From the NCBI GenBank assembly GCA_963995505.1, contig OZ023187.1, positions 9,449,176 through 9,513,175 on the forward strand: DNA of 64,000 nt, given 5' to 3'. Positions 1-12,600 of the stretch are shown here, in pieces. Position 1 is the first letter of the stretch. Every line of letters starts with the position of its first letter. The notes beneath the pieces were generated by a model that worked only from the letters and a program-made list of their open reading frames with translations, ran no database searches and was not told the origin of the DNA. This DNA comes from Hypericum androsaemum (lineage: Eukaryota; Streptophyta; Magnoliopsida; Malpighiales; Hypericaceae). Made by a program: the position numbers and the translations under genes.

Positions 1-507
1 TCGCATGCACATTGACCAGCAACTATTCAACAACTTTTGCCAGCCCATTAATATCAAATAAATTCATTAACCAAAAGAAAATAAAGTGTTTCATAAATAT
101 TACATTTATAAGAGAAATGTGTTGTTATTTCATATGTGAGCGAATTCAATTAGAAAATGTTGTTCCACAAATTTTAGTAAGAAGCATTACGATAACTTGA
201 AAAACGTTAGTAAAAAAAAATTAAAGCATCATAAAAATTCAATTCGATTTCCTATAACTTTCTCAGCTTTTAGTAATTTCATACGTTCTTTTCGTAATTA
301 CAAAATATTAATTAGCTTACACAAATTTCACAAAGTTTACGGAAATTTTAAAGATGTTGATAAAAATTAGAAACTTATCATATAAACATACTAATACTAT
401 CCCATCAAGTTCGACTTGCTTATTTCATATATGTGCAACTCACAGGGTTATTTTCTAGAGCTTGCTCTCTCTTTTAAAGAAGACTAGAACGCTTGCAAGC
501 TAGCTGT
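1..507. other. AT-rich intergenic, 3' of HGO
   Basis: No gene, RNA or recognisable repeat is seen. The last part, just below the HGO stop codon at 508-510, should contain that gene's 3'UTR, because HGO lies on the minus strand. The short reading frame at 12-200 has no recognisable content and is typical of chance in AT-rich DNA. Confidence 0.6.
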
Positions 508-3500
508 TTACTTGAGCTGGCCATTGCCTCCACGAGAAAAATGTGACTTGAGTCCAACCCAACATTGATAGTAATTTGCATCCATGTTCGTCGACTTGAG
601 AGTCCATGGACAGATTCTTGGAATCAAGCAGGATTCGAACATGAAAGCCATTGTATCTGTAATCCGATTCGGCGACGCATGACCCTCGCTTGCAATGGTA
701 GCCTGCAAATCAAGACCATGTCGTCAGTCCACCGTAAACTTCGTGTACAAATCATTGCTGCAACAGTTTATGATGGAAACAGGAAACGGAAGAAATAACT
801 GCGGGGATAGCATCGCGAGTGATGTGCGTGTACCTCGTACGTCTTGGTATCAGGACCATGCGGACTCATACAGCTGTGGAGACTTGCACCACCGGGGAGG
901 AACCCGTCGGCTTTCGCCTCATAGTGACCAAAAATGAGGCCCATGAATTCACTCATGCAATTACGGTGGTAATACGGAGGGCGGAATGTGTGCTCTGCAA
1001 CCAACCATCTAGGTGGGAAAATCACAAAATCGAGCAATGCGACACCGGGTTTGTCTGTTGGCGCTGTTAAAACTGAAAACGAAAAAGTAGTTTACGTATT
1101 AAACGATTGACGACCAAGAGGAAAGTCCAATTGTTTGGAGTTGAAAAGGGCCATTACCTGTATTTATTGATGGGTCGCTATGATCAAACAACACTGTGTT
1201 ATATGGGCAAAATTTGTTGAGATCATACTGCAGATAAGCAACAAATAACTCAAGGATATTTCTTGTGCAGCTGAAGAACGCGATGAAGAGATAAATTCGC
1301 AACGTGATTATAGTGTTACCTTATATGGAACATAGTTACCATGCCAAGCAACAACATTGAAAGGCGAAAAATCTTGTCTTGCAGTAAAAAGTTCGCCTCC
1401 AAACTTCTGGATTATAGTATATCCTTCACGAGGACCCTCTTCGAACCAGGCCTTGGGAGAAAGAAAATCTCTTGGAGCAGCAAGACCGTTAGCACCTGGA
1501 TAACATGAAAATCATAATCAAAGTCATAGTTGCTGCACTTTTTTCCTACTGAGAAGGAGAACCGCAAAGTGTGTAGCCTCGGGTACCTATAGGCCCAAGA
1601 TCCGGTAGTTGAAAATGGGTCCCGAATATCTCAGCAACATAACCACGGGATGGACCATCGGGCAAATCCACACTAAACCGAAATCCTTGTGGTAACACAA
1701 TGATTTCACCCGGAGAGACTTGCAGTTTTCCACATTCAGTAGTAATCCACAGTCCTATACAATAAGCAATGGTGTTAGCAACAGATCTCTAAAGAAACAT
1801 TTAACCATGGAGCAGAACATTCACTCACTTCCTTGTTGAGGGACTATCAAGAAGTCGCCATCGGCATCGCAGAAGGCGCAGTTTTCCATCGACTTATTAG
1901 CAGCGTACCTGTTGAGCAACAACAATGTTTTCCATCAACCCGAAGGATGCAATATGTAATGCAGCGTATGTATGGTCCACGGCTTCTTTCTCTTCGACTG
2001 CAAGATATCAGATATGTCCTAGTTCCTAGGTTTCACCAGCAAGAAGCAGAATGAAAGCATATTCCGGAGAATGTTGGACACAAGATCGAGCAATTCAGCT
2101 GATCCAATTTGAAAACCGAATCAATAATAAATACATACACCCAATTAAAATCTGGTGTATGTATTTAAAATGTCGTTTTTAAAGTTTAGGATCACATTTC
2201 AAAAAGTCACAAACTATATAGTATAAAAATGATCTTTTCCCAAAAATAAATGCATGATTCTTATCCAAAAGCTAGGATTCTCTCTCGAAGGTCATAGATT
2301 CACTTGAAAGGACCCAATCCACCAAAATCAAAGTACGCAAATGCTTACCGCTATATTCGGAGAAAGTTTTGTCTAATGTTCAATTCGTTTTAAACAAAAA
2401 AATATTTCATCTTAACCAATAAAAAGAAGAAATATTTAATCTTAACCAAAAAAAGAAGAAGAAATATTTCACAGGGTCAACCAGACATGATAACACTAAT
2501 GTGTCTTCTAGAAAATATTTTTCTATTGGAAAATGGTCTAACTAGATTAAAATACAATTTTGTGTTCACAGAAAGGAAAAATACAACTTTGCGTACAAAT
2601 TATAGGGAGTCATTTTCCAAAAGAAAACTATATTATTAATATTTTGAGACGAACCAAAGAGAGGTTAGTTAAATCATAAACGCCACATTGTCCTAGATGA
2701 TGATGGTTTGAATTGGGACAAATTTTGAATTCCAGAAATGATGGTTTGTATTTGATTTAATTAACAAAAAAGACAAATTCACATTCGTGTGAGTCACTTA
2801 GAAGCCTACTCGATTTTTTTCCAAAATTAATTCAATCTTAAAATCGAATTCCAAAATTATGATCAGTATTTTATTCGTACTTTGACGAATTCGTATGAAC
2901 CACTTCAAATCGAATCCGATTCACCGAATTCATGGTCACAAACCCGTGTAAGAAAGAGAGATGGGAATTGGGTGGACTTACATGTGAATAGCGTATCCGT
3001 GACGAAGGCAAGCACTTCCGACACCGCAGATGGTGAAGAGGCCATCGACGAAATCGGTGGTGGAGCCCACAGGGACATCGAAGGGCTTCCACCTCAGCTG
3101 GGTCGGCGTCGTGCACGTGTTTGACTTGTCAAACTCCCCCAACAGCCGTTCATGGCACGGCACTCGCGGGCTAAACGGCTCGTGCGTCACTGACGGTTTT
3201 ATCCTATAAAGCCAACTGAAACAGCCCCAAACTTTTCACTTTATTATCACAAGAATCCATAGACCATATATAAATCGACAACTCGAGTGATGAATTAACC
3301 GATAAATTAGTTGTTCTAATTTTACGAATTCTCAAGTCTAAATTTTTAAAACTTAAAAGTGTTAAATCACTAGCGGACCGCTGGTAGTTTTAGTCTAAAA
3401 GACACCGCCCACATCAATCAACAAAAAAAATTGGATAAGACAATTATTTCTACGAGGATGCTTTTTTTTTAACGCCAATCGTTAATTTAAAATTGCCGGA

Positions 3501-3815
3501 AAAAATATCATTCACTTAATCGAAACTACGGAATAAGTATGAATAAAAGTTAGAAGGCCATCGATCAAAAGAAACAGAAGAGAGATGATAAGGTGACCTG
3601 CGAAGGTTAAGCTTTCGGGGAGAAGTGAAAGAGGTGCCTGAGATTTGCTCGGCGTAGAGGCCGAAAGGGCAGATGAGAGGGCTGTTCTGGCCGCGGGGCA
3701 GAGCTCCGGCGACGGCCTCCGACTCCAAGAAGTTGCCGAAACCGGAGAGGTAATCCTGATCGTCGGACGGGAAACCGCCTCCGATGGTCGCTTTTTCCTG
3801 GTTTGTGGGTTCCAT
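508..3815 (-). CDS. HGO: homogentisate 1,2-dioxygenase, 8 exons
   Basis: Cytosolic non-haem iron dioxygenase that opens the ring of homogentisate to maleylacetoacetate in tyrosine catabolism, competing with tocopherol and plastoquinone synthesis for substrate. Coding exons on the minus strand are 3815-3598, 3215-2982, 1908-1829, 1754-1587, 1495-1320, 1227-1158, 1072-834 and 702-508. All junctions are GT-AG, and the exons sum to 1380 nt, or 459 aa, the usual family length. Diagnostic stretches include [20 protein letters not shown] near the N-terminus, [26 protein letters not shown], and the iron site in exon 7: His351 and Glu357 in [11 protein letters not shown] and His387 in SPHGPD. These lie at a constant offset of 16 from human His335, Glu341 and His371. 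The start at 3815 gives MEPTNQEK, a short plant-like leader. No stop or frameshift was found, so the gene looks functional. Confidence 0.95.
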
Positions 3816-3949
3816 CGTTGCCGTGGGGGGTTGAAATGATTGTCTAAACAAACAGGAAAGTAGGTTCAAAGTTTGCTTGTCCGGGCCTGGGAGAGGTGCC
3901 TTCTATTTAAAATAACGTAAGAGATAATCTTCAAATTGAACATGTCTTG

Positions 3950-4145
3950 AGGGATTTGTTTTATCCGTCGTCGTGGCACTATCAAACAAATTTTGAAAGC
4001 CCAAATTTGGTTCGGAATAAGTCCAGCAGCATCACACCAAAAAGATAAATTGGGTCGCGCGCATTAAAGAAAAAAATTGAAATATTGGAAATTAGATGCA
4101 GACAATTTCGTAAATACGAGATTATTTTTTTATTTACAAGGCTCG
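3950..4145 (+). repeat. local repeat unit, copy 1
   Basis: About 190 bp beginning GAGGGATTTGTTTTATCCGTC recurs at about 5946-6150 with scattered substitutions and small indels. It has no coding content. It lies upstream of the HGO start. The element type is not recognised. Confidence 0.7.
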
Positions 4146-4384
4146 CTCAATTGTTAAAATGTGTTCCTTATGTACCATTTCAAAAATAAATAATATTATA
4201 GATATTTTGCGGAACTAAAGTTTAAAATGGGAAGATGTAAAAACTTAAGTTACTTCAAAATATGAGATATTTAATGCAATGCATTAATTTTCATCTTTTA
4301 TTTTTTTAGTGCTTGAGCCTTGTAATTGTAGCACTTTCTGAGAAATTTTATGTTGTTCAGTACGTACTAATCACAAGTATCAAG

Positions 4385-4525
4385 TAAATTTGTGAAATCA
4401 ACTAATTAATTAAAGAGCAAATTATCCTGAGTTCTTTGGTGTTTGACCAAATCTGAAACGTGGACTTTATTGTTTTCAATAACCTATTTTCATCCTCTAA
4501 GTTTGCTAGTATTGAACTCTCATTC
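4385..4525 (+). repeat. left arm of a repeat interrupted by the TRIM-like element
   Basis: This arm matches 6640-6778. Its continuation after the TRIM-like insertion, 5544-5948, matches 6778-7170. Left end and continuation are therefore one repeat copy split by the 4526-5543 insertion. The 5 bases at 4521-4525 (CATTC) are the left target duplication. Confidence 0.8.
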
Positions 4526-4786
4526 TGATGCAGGCGGAAACGTATAGAACACAACGATAGTGACTTGTTCCGTAGACTCGCAAGAGAACAATCGGAAAGA
4601 CAAGACAAGTAGGGAAATCCTAAATTTTATAATCAATTCAACCAACCAAAACAATAGACAATATGTTCTATTTATAAAGAACCAAAATAAATCTATTAAC
4701 TATAATCCTATTATAAATAAAATACATAATAATAATCTAAAACATAAAGCTAATTAATAAATATGTTTCCATCTTTATCTCCATCA
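4526..4786 (-). repeat. TRIM-like element LTR (3' LTR on minus strand)
   Basis: 261-bp LTR with perfect 5-bp inverted ends TGATG/CATCA, nearly identical to 5282-5543. Two TATTTATAAA-like boxes lie within it. Confidence 0.9.
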
Positions 4787-5267
4787 TTCTCCCCCGGTTG
4801 GAGAAATTAGTTCTCGAATTTGGTATGGTCGGCCAGTTTGAGATCTTTGTATGTGCACTCTTGAATACCTTCGAGCCCCGTGTGGACACTTGGTATCTCC
4901 CATCCCAACAGAACAAATATTTAGAAATCTTGGAACCATAAATATTCACACGAAAGACCACGAACTCGCTATTTCGAACAAATCTGTCAGCATCCTTGAG
5001 ATTGTTCCATGAGTTCAACAATAGAGAACTCTCAACATATGCGAACTTATCGACTCCGAGAAAGTCAATATGCTCGACATACTCGACTTCATAATCCTGA
5101 AAAAATTACCAACAACAACTTCCTTAGCCGCGTCATCGTCACCAGGGTAGCAGTCGTAAATTGGTGGACCAAAGAAGTCATCAATTACTTCATCATCAGA
5201 AAAAATCTAATCGCGTCTCCTGCTGATTGCCACGTTTCAGAGGCATGATGAAGGAGCGTAGACTGAT

Positions 5268-5280
5268 CTCTCGATACCAA
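5268..5280 (-). other. primer-binding site of the TRIM-like element
   Basis: One base inside the LTR that ends at 5282 on the minus strand. The sequence TTGGTATCGAGAG matches TGGTATC of the canonical initiator-Met site and diverges after that. Confidence 0.7.
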
Positions 5281-5281
5281 C

Positions 5282-5543
5282 TGATGCAGGCAGAAATGTA
5301 TAGAACACAACGATAGTGATTTGTTCCGTAGACTCGCAAGAGAACAATCGGAAAGACAAGACAAGTAGAAAAACCCTAAATTTTATAATCAATTCAACCA
5401 ACCAAAACAATAGACAATATATTCTATTTATAAAGAACCAAAATAAATCTATTAACTAGAATCCTACTATAAATAAAACACATAATAATAATCTAAAACA
5501 TAAAACTAATTAATAAATATGTTTCCTATCCTTATCTCCATCA
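5282..5543 (-). repeat. TRIM-like element LTR (5' LTR on minus strand)
   Basis: 262-bp LTR matching 4526-4786. Its outer end is followed by CATTC, the right target duplication. Confidence 0.9.
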
Positions 5544-5948
5544 CATTCACTATTGGGCCCACTGCTCACAACATTGTTGAATTTTTTTATTTTATTATCA
5601 TAAAAATGACTATTATACTCTTACTTTTAAATAAAAAATAAAGAAAACAAACCCTCTTTCTTCTCCAGCAACAAGGACGCCCTGAGGTTGTCTTCTCCGG
5701 CAAAACACATACATTTCCGGCTGCAACATGTAGCGGCGCTCAAAGTTCGATTGTGAACAGACTGATTTGGGTTTGGGATTATAGGGTCTTCACTGATTGC
5801 ATTCTTATTTTTGTTCTCGAAGATTAAACCCAGCCTGAGATTAAACCCAATCTGGATTAGAGGGTCTCGATTTTGGTTTGGAATTAGAGGGCATTCTGGG
5901 TTCTTATTTTTTTTCCTCTCTTGCTATCAGATTATGTTTCTCGGAGGG
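5544..5948 (+). repeat. continuation of the repeat split by the TRIM-like element
   Basis: Aligns by eye with 6778-7170, including GAGATTAAACCCAATCTGG and the following GGATTAGAGGGTCTCGA. Similarity stops at about 5948, where a copy of the 3950-4145 repeat begins, so this copy lacks the right terminus seen at 7500-7585. Confidence 0.75.
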
Positions 5949-6150
5949 ATTTGTTTTATCCGTCATCGTGGACCTCGTGGTAGTATCAACAAATTTTGAA
6001 AGCCCGAACTTGGTCCGAAATAAGTTCAGCAACATCACACGAAAAAGATAATCAGGGCCGCACACATTATTACATTAAAGAAAAAATTTTGAAATATCAA
6101 AAATTAGATACAGATAATTTTGTAAATACGAGATTATATAAATATTTAAA
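5946..6150 (+). repeat. local repeat unit, copy 2
   Basis: Copy of the 3950-4145 unit, joined directly to the truncated repeat on its left. The two copies differ by substitutions and small indels. Confidence 0.7.
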
Positions 6151-6639
6151 TAGAAAAGAGAGCAATGGTGATGTAAACTCCGTTACGGATTTACGCGGAA
6201 ACCGGATCTTTGTACGTTCAGATTGATAGAAATCTCGACCCGTTCTTTACGTCTCTGCAAGAACTTTGGTATGAAGAACCTCGACCCGCTGCTATAGGAA
6301 AATAAGAACCTCGATTTGGTGAAAACGCCAAAAACGGTGATGTAGATCCGCTAGTCGAAGTTGAACTCGACAGAATTGCTCTGCTGTGTTTGAACAGTTC
6401 CGAAGAACCAAGAGAGCAAAGCCCACATTTTTGTATCCAAATTATTCCCCTTATTCTCATTGCACAAACTTTTATAAATAGGCTCAATATTATAAAGAGA
6501 TTCTTAATAATAAAAAAATCATAAATAAGCCAATAGTGAGGCTGGAAAAAAAATTAAAAAAGAAACAAATCAAAGCCTTTTAGAAAGGCATGAATATGTG
6601 AAAATCAATCCTAAATAAGCTAAAGTTTGTTGGAATCAA
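6151..6639. other. intergenic, nothing recognised
   Basis: Contains several direct repeats of the string AACCTCGA at 6278-6315. No credible gene is seen on either strand. The minus-strand frame at 6218-6487 is low-complexity and unrecognised. Confidence 0.5.
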
Positions 6640-7585
6640 GTAAATTTGTGAGATCAACCAATTATTAAAGGGCAAATTACCCTCTCGTTCGTGTTTGACA
6701 AAATCTCAAACACGAATTTTACTATTTTCAATACTCTATTTCCGTCTTTCAAGTATGTTAATATTGAACTCTCATGTCCCTGTTAGGCCCACCGCTAAAA
6801 TCATCATTCAATTTTTTATTTTTTGATTATAAAAATGACTATTATACCCTAACATTTAAATAAATGACAGAAAAATAAATCCTCTTTCTTCTCCGACAAC
6901 AAGCACGCCCCTCATGTTGTCTTCTCCGACAATACACAGACATCTGTGGCGATAATATCTGGTGGCGCTCAAAGCTCGACAGTGAACAAACTCGATTTGG
7001 GTTTGGGATTAAAGGGACTTCGCTGATTCTGTGTTCGTATTTTCTTCTCGAAGATTAAACCCAACCTGAGATTAAACCCAATCTGGATTAGAGGGTCTCG
7101 AAGATTAGAGGGCATTCTGGGTACATATTTTTGTTCCTCTCTTGCTCTGTTTGCTCATATTATGTTTCTGAGAGGGGTCAAACTCTAGAACCTCAAATCG
7201 CAGCAGACAGGAAAACGAGATCTGGGATCGAACTAGGCCAGCACCGAGATGACGACAAGAGCGAGGCTGAGGAGGAGGCAGTGGGACGAAGATGAAGATG
7301 ACCGGAGAGACGAGTCGGAGAAGAAGATCAGAGACGAAGCACGGCTTGGGGTCGTCGGCGGAGTGAGTGAAGAAGATGAGAGAGGAGCAGCTTGATCTTT
7401 GGAAGGATATAAAACTCATAAAAACGTTATGTTAATCAATGACGTGAGTCATGGGCTCGTAGGAACCTGAAAGTTACATTTTAACAAACTTGGACCACAG
7501 ATATATGTTATTAAGAATAGTAAAGTTCGTATTTGAGAAGGGTCAAACACCAAGAAATGGAGGGAAATTTGCCCTTTATTAATTG
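6640..7585. repeat. repeat with long inverted termini (complete copy)
   Basis: The left end, around AAAGGGCAAATTACCCTC and TGTTTGACAAAATCTCAAAC, is mirrored by the right end at about 7495-7585, whose reverse complement reads AAAGGGCAAATTTCCCTCC then TGTTTGACCCTTCTC. The inverted ends are about 70-80 bp. The GC-rich middle (6870-7420) resembles exon-like sequence but has no recognised product. This is the uninterrupted relative of 4385-4525 plus 5544-5948. It may be a non-autonomous DNA transposon. A clean target duplication could not be assigned. Confidence 0.6.
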
Positions 7586-9630
7586 ATTATAATAAAATTA
7601 TGGAGTAGTTACGTAATTGTTTTTATTAAACTTAAAAATACACTTATATTTCATTGTTAATTAATTCATACTTTTTGCATGCTTATCAAATTAGTGAAGA
7701 ACCTGTTTTAGCCGAGACTGGTCTCGAGTTCAGATACTTGAAAATACAGCAGTTTTAAATACTTGTTGAAAGAACTTTGACATTTTTTAAAAGTTTTATC
7801 CGGCTCGAACTTAAATTAATCAGCCCAATAAACTAGATATCAATTCGTATAAAACAAAAATAAAAAGCTAGAAAACGACTTTAGCGGCTTTTAAAGACTT
7901 CGTTCAACTTACTTAGACAAATAGAAAGCGGCAGTTAACAAATACAATTTAAATTGCCTGAATTTGGTGCCAGCTTGTGTTTCTTTCTATGGCTGAAAGA
8001 ACCCTTCCTTCACTAATGACCAATTTTTTCAATTGCTTTTGTGTTCTCATTGCAAATTTTAGTTCTTTCGAAAAACGGTAACAATATTTGCTTAAAGAAA
8101 ACGGTAACAATATTATATTTTTCCAGGATTAAAGCTAAGTAGGATTTGTTTTAATAATTTGTTTTATTCATTTAAATAATTAGTCGATCTCATTATTTGT
8201 TCCAAAGGACGAATTCGAATAAGAATTGTATTCGTATGAGCTGGTTTGAATGACAATCAAAATTTCAACGAACCTAATCTAATCTGAATCCAATTCAATT
8301 CATACCTCTACGATGATCTATTACAACCTCCAAAATGATATTCTTTAAAATAAAATCTCTCTATATTGATTAAAAAAATCTGGATCACAAATTGGAACTA
8401 GTGTTAAAATTTGATAACATCTCTATCGTAATAACAAATATTTTTTAGAAAATTTTAACGTTAAATCTGATCCCAACTTTTGCATAATTTTATTTTTTTA
8501 ATAAATAAATATATTTTTACATATTTTAAGAATTTGAAAAATATTTTAGGATAATAATTTGTGCCAAATTTTATTGTTTGATAATTTTATACCATTCATC
8601 ATCTTCTAAATTTATTTGCAAATGCTCATTGAAATTGTTGTCTTGTTGCAACAAAAATATATCAATCAAATTTAATATTTGAATAATGGTAGACGAAAAA
8701 AATATGACTTGTATATAAAGAAGATAATTTATCAACATATATTGTTGACTTGAATATAAAAAATATTTTCTTAGTGTATATATTTAGTGATAAAACCTCA
8801 TTTTTTATTATTTGAAGCTAAAAAGGTAAACCCTCTTCAAAGTATTATTTTTCTCCTGACCCGTTTGGAGGAATGAAAAAGACTCGATACCTCCTCGTTG
8901 ATAATTGTTGACACGTCGCATTACCAATATGGATAAGTGCGTCTGTCATAAATAATTGAAAATGACCTAAATGAGCGACAATTACGGCAATAAATATACA
9001 GAAATGACAAACAAGCACCTGTCTACAAAAAGGACGTAAAATCCTAGAAAACAAAAAAGTTAAACGAAATGGGAACCGTGTAATATTGGCTAAAGAGATA
9101 AGAAAAGGAACAAACCGTGTAATTAGGGGTACTACGGATCAAGTATTCGAAAACACAAAAATGCCCAATGGAATAGAATTATATTCGACCAACAACAACA
9201 TTATTCTAATTTAACAAGGTCTCGAGTTTGAGTCATTAAAAATATAGCTGCGTTAAATATTTATTGGAAGAACTTTGTCACCTTTCAAAAATTTCACCCA
9301 TTTCGATTCAGGAATAGTCGACCCAAGGAGTCGGGACATGGTACAAACCAAAAAATAGAATTAACTAAAGGTTTCTCGTGTCCGATTTTAAAAAATGCAA
9401 TCATCGGACAATATTAGACCGGACTAGCATGTATTTTTCAGGCAAGGATAGCCCAAAATATTTTATCCTATTTCCATTTAACAAGGATCATACAAAATGA
9501 TACACGACATAAATATCTTCGAGTCAAACCAATTCGATGCGACCTGCTTAAGACATATATGTAGTATACGCCTACAAGGGACGAGAGAACAAAGAGCAAA
9601 GATCATTACGTCTCGTTCCTCTACGTGAAC
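7586..9630. other. AT-rich intergenic between repeat cluster and APC6
   Basis: No gene seen. A dispersed AT-rich repeat sits at 8335-8650. The part nearest 9630 should hold the APC6 3'UTR. The 8845-9054 minus-strand frame is unrecognised. Confidence 0.5.
8335..8650 (+). repeat. dispersed AT-rich repeat, copy 1
   Basis: Shares with 22060-22330 and 23080-23290, and inverted with 62160-62410, the ordered landmarks CTCTCTATATTGATTAAAA, TAATAACAAATATTTTTTAGAAAATTTTA (in pieces), TAATAAATATATTTATTT and ACATACTTTACAAATT-like sequence. It is non-coding and probably an old MITE-like family. Confidence 0.5.
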
Positions 9631-12600
9631 TTATTTGAGGTCGATGCCATGCTGACTTTCGTCGAGGAGGGCCAGACTTAACATTTGACTGCAGAATTGA
9701 TCATCTGGTTTCAGCCACAAAGCCTGATGAGCAACAAACGAGGGCAGATCGAATAAGACGCTACTCGGAATAGAAATGAAAACAAGGTCTCGACTAAGTT
9801 AAAAGGAAGGTTGTCCCAAACCTTGTGATAATATGTGATTGCATTTGTGAAATCATCCTGCAAACAGTGACAAGAAAGATCACCCAACTGCTGGAGAATA
9901 ATTAACGCACGGTATATACAGGTTGTGGGTATGCCACACAATTCACAACAATAAGAGCACGGCATGAATGCTTGCACGTAAGCTTTTCTTCTCAAAGTTC
10001 GAGCATTTGAAGATATAAACAAGCGGTGGTATGTTTTAAACTTTGCACAGAGAAAGACCAAACCTGTTGTTTTTGCAATTTCTATTTAGTAGGATTAGGA
10101 CTCCGCTTTGGAAGATGGTGCAAGTTTTTTCGTAATATCGACAGATTTCATTTCAAAACATTTGTTCAATATTTTACTCAGAAAATCAGGACCAAAAAAT
10201 GCTATATTCCTGTCACGAAGGAGATCCACATGTATGCTATTAAGAAAAGAGACCCTTCCCTCTCATATTCTGATTAAATTGACCATGGATGACGGTTTCT
10301 GAACATAATCCATGGCATAAGCACCCAGATCGACCAATGCATAAAGAAGAATCACAGTCCAGCTAACTTTAACCCAAAATTAACTGAAAGATCTTTTCTT
10401 TTCCGTAAGCCGATTTGCAAAAGAAATCAAACTGGACCATAGAATTTCCAATGGACCTTTCTTCTTGAGCAATGCACAGCAAGTTGGTCACTGAAAGAGA
10501 TGGAAACAAGAAATTGAATAGCTAGGAACCAGCTGATACCTGTATGTGGTAAGTGTATGCAAGACCAGCAAAAGTGCTAGAGCTTCTGGTTGACAAGTTC
10601 AATGCCTTCTCATAACATGAAATTGCCTCACAATACATCCTGGTACAGTAGAAGAAAACTTTATAATACTTCCATTGATATATAAATATATGTATGTGCA
10701 TATCAATAAATGTTTGTAGAGAAACTGAGGATGATGCTTCCGTAAACAGCTTATTTGAATTAAAACATAGTAGTGACACAGGATTGATTTGGTATAATGC
10801 TAACTCGGTCAAAAAAGACATAGAAGGATAAAGATCGACTGTAGAATTTTCTATATCAATAATCATAGCAAGCAAAACCCATAACGACACTAGGACCGGG
10901 CATATATTTCTATTACTTGACAGCTAATGAGGCACAGTTTTTTGCATGTCTAACCATCAGTAAAGCATTGGCTTATCAACAGATAGGAGAAGATTACTGT
11001 TGTGCACAATCCATACGACCAATGGGCTGCAACTTTTCCCAAAAGAAATCTTATGGCTACTTAGCAAAATCTATCTCATCTGAGGTTGCCAAAACTAGCT
11101 AATAGAGGGTTCCAAACATATGAAGAAGATATGATGCAGTCACAAGAATTGTACATCAAATCTTGAAAATAGATTAAAATGTAAACCATCCATTCGTGAC
11201 TGATGCCAAAAGCTCTTCAATACACAAAATGTACAATAAAAGGAGAAGAGGAAAGGAATTTCAGATGCGTTACGCACTTCAATTTTCTGTAGGTATGAGC
11301 AAGATTAACCACAGTCGGTTCCCACAATATGCCTAGGGCCGGAATGTATGCTAAAGTCTTCTCAAACCATAGCAAAGCACTAGTATACCTGTGAATGTTT
11401 AGTCAAATAAAAGAAGTGAACAAGCAAACCACAAATCGCATTATATAAATGAAAAGATGTGATTCATAATATGATTGTACACTTTCAGAATAACAAATAA
11501 CAATCAAGTAATAGCAATATTCAAACATTTTATTAGATGCTTCATCACAAAACTATTTGAATAGCTGAATGAAAATGCAGTATGACATTAGAAATTATGC
11601 CCTCAAGCTTCGTTGCCGTTGCTAAGTGAATATGCTATTTGGATGTGATGAGATATGCTTACTCCTTCATACTGTAAGCAACAACTCCAAGTTCGTTATA
11701 CACAAGTGGATCCGAAGGACAGATATTCTTTGCCTGCACGAGAAACTGGTAAAAAGAATAAAAGAATCAGAATAAGAAGTTGGTAGCGCCACCCGTGGGG
11801 TACACCATGGCGCAAAAACTGTTGGTATAGTGGCATGTCTGATGGCTACCCTACAATGCCTCCTTTTTATGTGCACTCCTTTTTATGTGCACGTTGAGAC
11901 ATAAGAAATGGATTAATAGCAGAAGAATGTGACTTGTTATGACACAGTGTACCCACTGGGATACCTGATCGAGAACACAGAAAAAATGAGAATCATGACA
12001 TAGATTATCCTAGAGAACCCCAATACTTTCAGATGGAACATTTTTGGCATACTATGTCCTTCCTACCTTTGACATGAAGCTACAAATAGTCCCAAACTGT
12101 TTTACAAACTATTGAAATGTGAAAATCTTCAACTCACAATAAAGCTAACAACTAACAACTGCAAATTACAATACGAATGCTCTGATCAAAATATGACCAG
12201 TGACTTGCAGAGGGAAGAATAGTTCTGCTCAAGATAAATATGATGCTGCACTGCAGTCCATAGAATAAAATGTCTGCCTATGCACGAATCAAAATACAAA
12301 CCTGCTCAGCGAGTTTAAAGCTGTGAGTTCGCTTATACTCCATTCCAATGTACAGAGTTGGCAAATGGCACCTGGAATAACAGAAAATCAAGATTCAACC
12401 TGTCAAAGGATGATGTATATAGTATAATAAAAAATTTCATGGTGCATAACTTCATACCAAATGATGACTCACTTTTGCCACAACATTATTAGCAACGAAA
12501 GAAAAATACAATATATTATTCCTCATGGACTATTTCAAGGCTTTTGGATAATTTGGAAGTCATATCAACAACCTAATGATGGAGATCTATAGCCATGACT

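Larger units (their letters stand above)
4526..5543 (-). mobile_element. TRIM-like miniature LTR element, complete
   Basis: Two near-identical direct repeats (4526-4786 and 5282-5543, 261 and 262 bp) both begin TGATGCAGGC and end TCTCCATCA, giving TGATG/CATCA LTR termini. The whole is flanked by the 5-bp duplication CATTC at 4521-4525 and 5544-5548. On the minus strand the LTR at 5282-5543 is followed by a primer-binding-like sequence TTGGTATCGAGAG (5268-5280), close to the initiator-tRNA-Met site. A purine tract, CCGGGGGAGAA, abuts the other LTR. The internal region is only about 495 bp and lacks gag, protease, integrase and reverse transcriptase, so the element must have been moved in trans. 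It carries an acidic minus-strand reading frame that is partly shared with a second copy at 53.6-53.8 kb. Confidence 0.9.

Noticed and set aside
1833..2054. Plus-strand frame and its minus-strand shadow inside HGO
   Set aside because: Only 1829-1908 on the minus strand is exon 3 of HGO; the rest is intron 2.
9711..10061. 116-codon minus-strand frame near the APC6 3' end
   Set aside because: Only 9822-9857 is an exon; the remainder is read-through of introns. The true C-terminus is encoded at 9723-9631.
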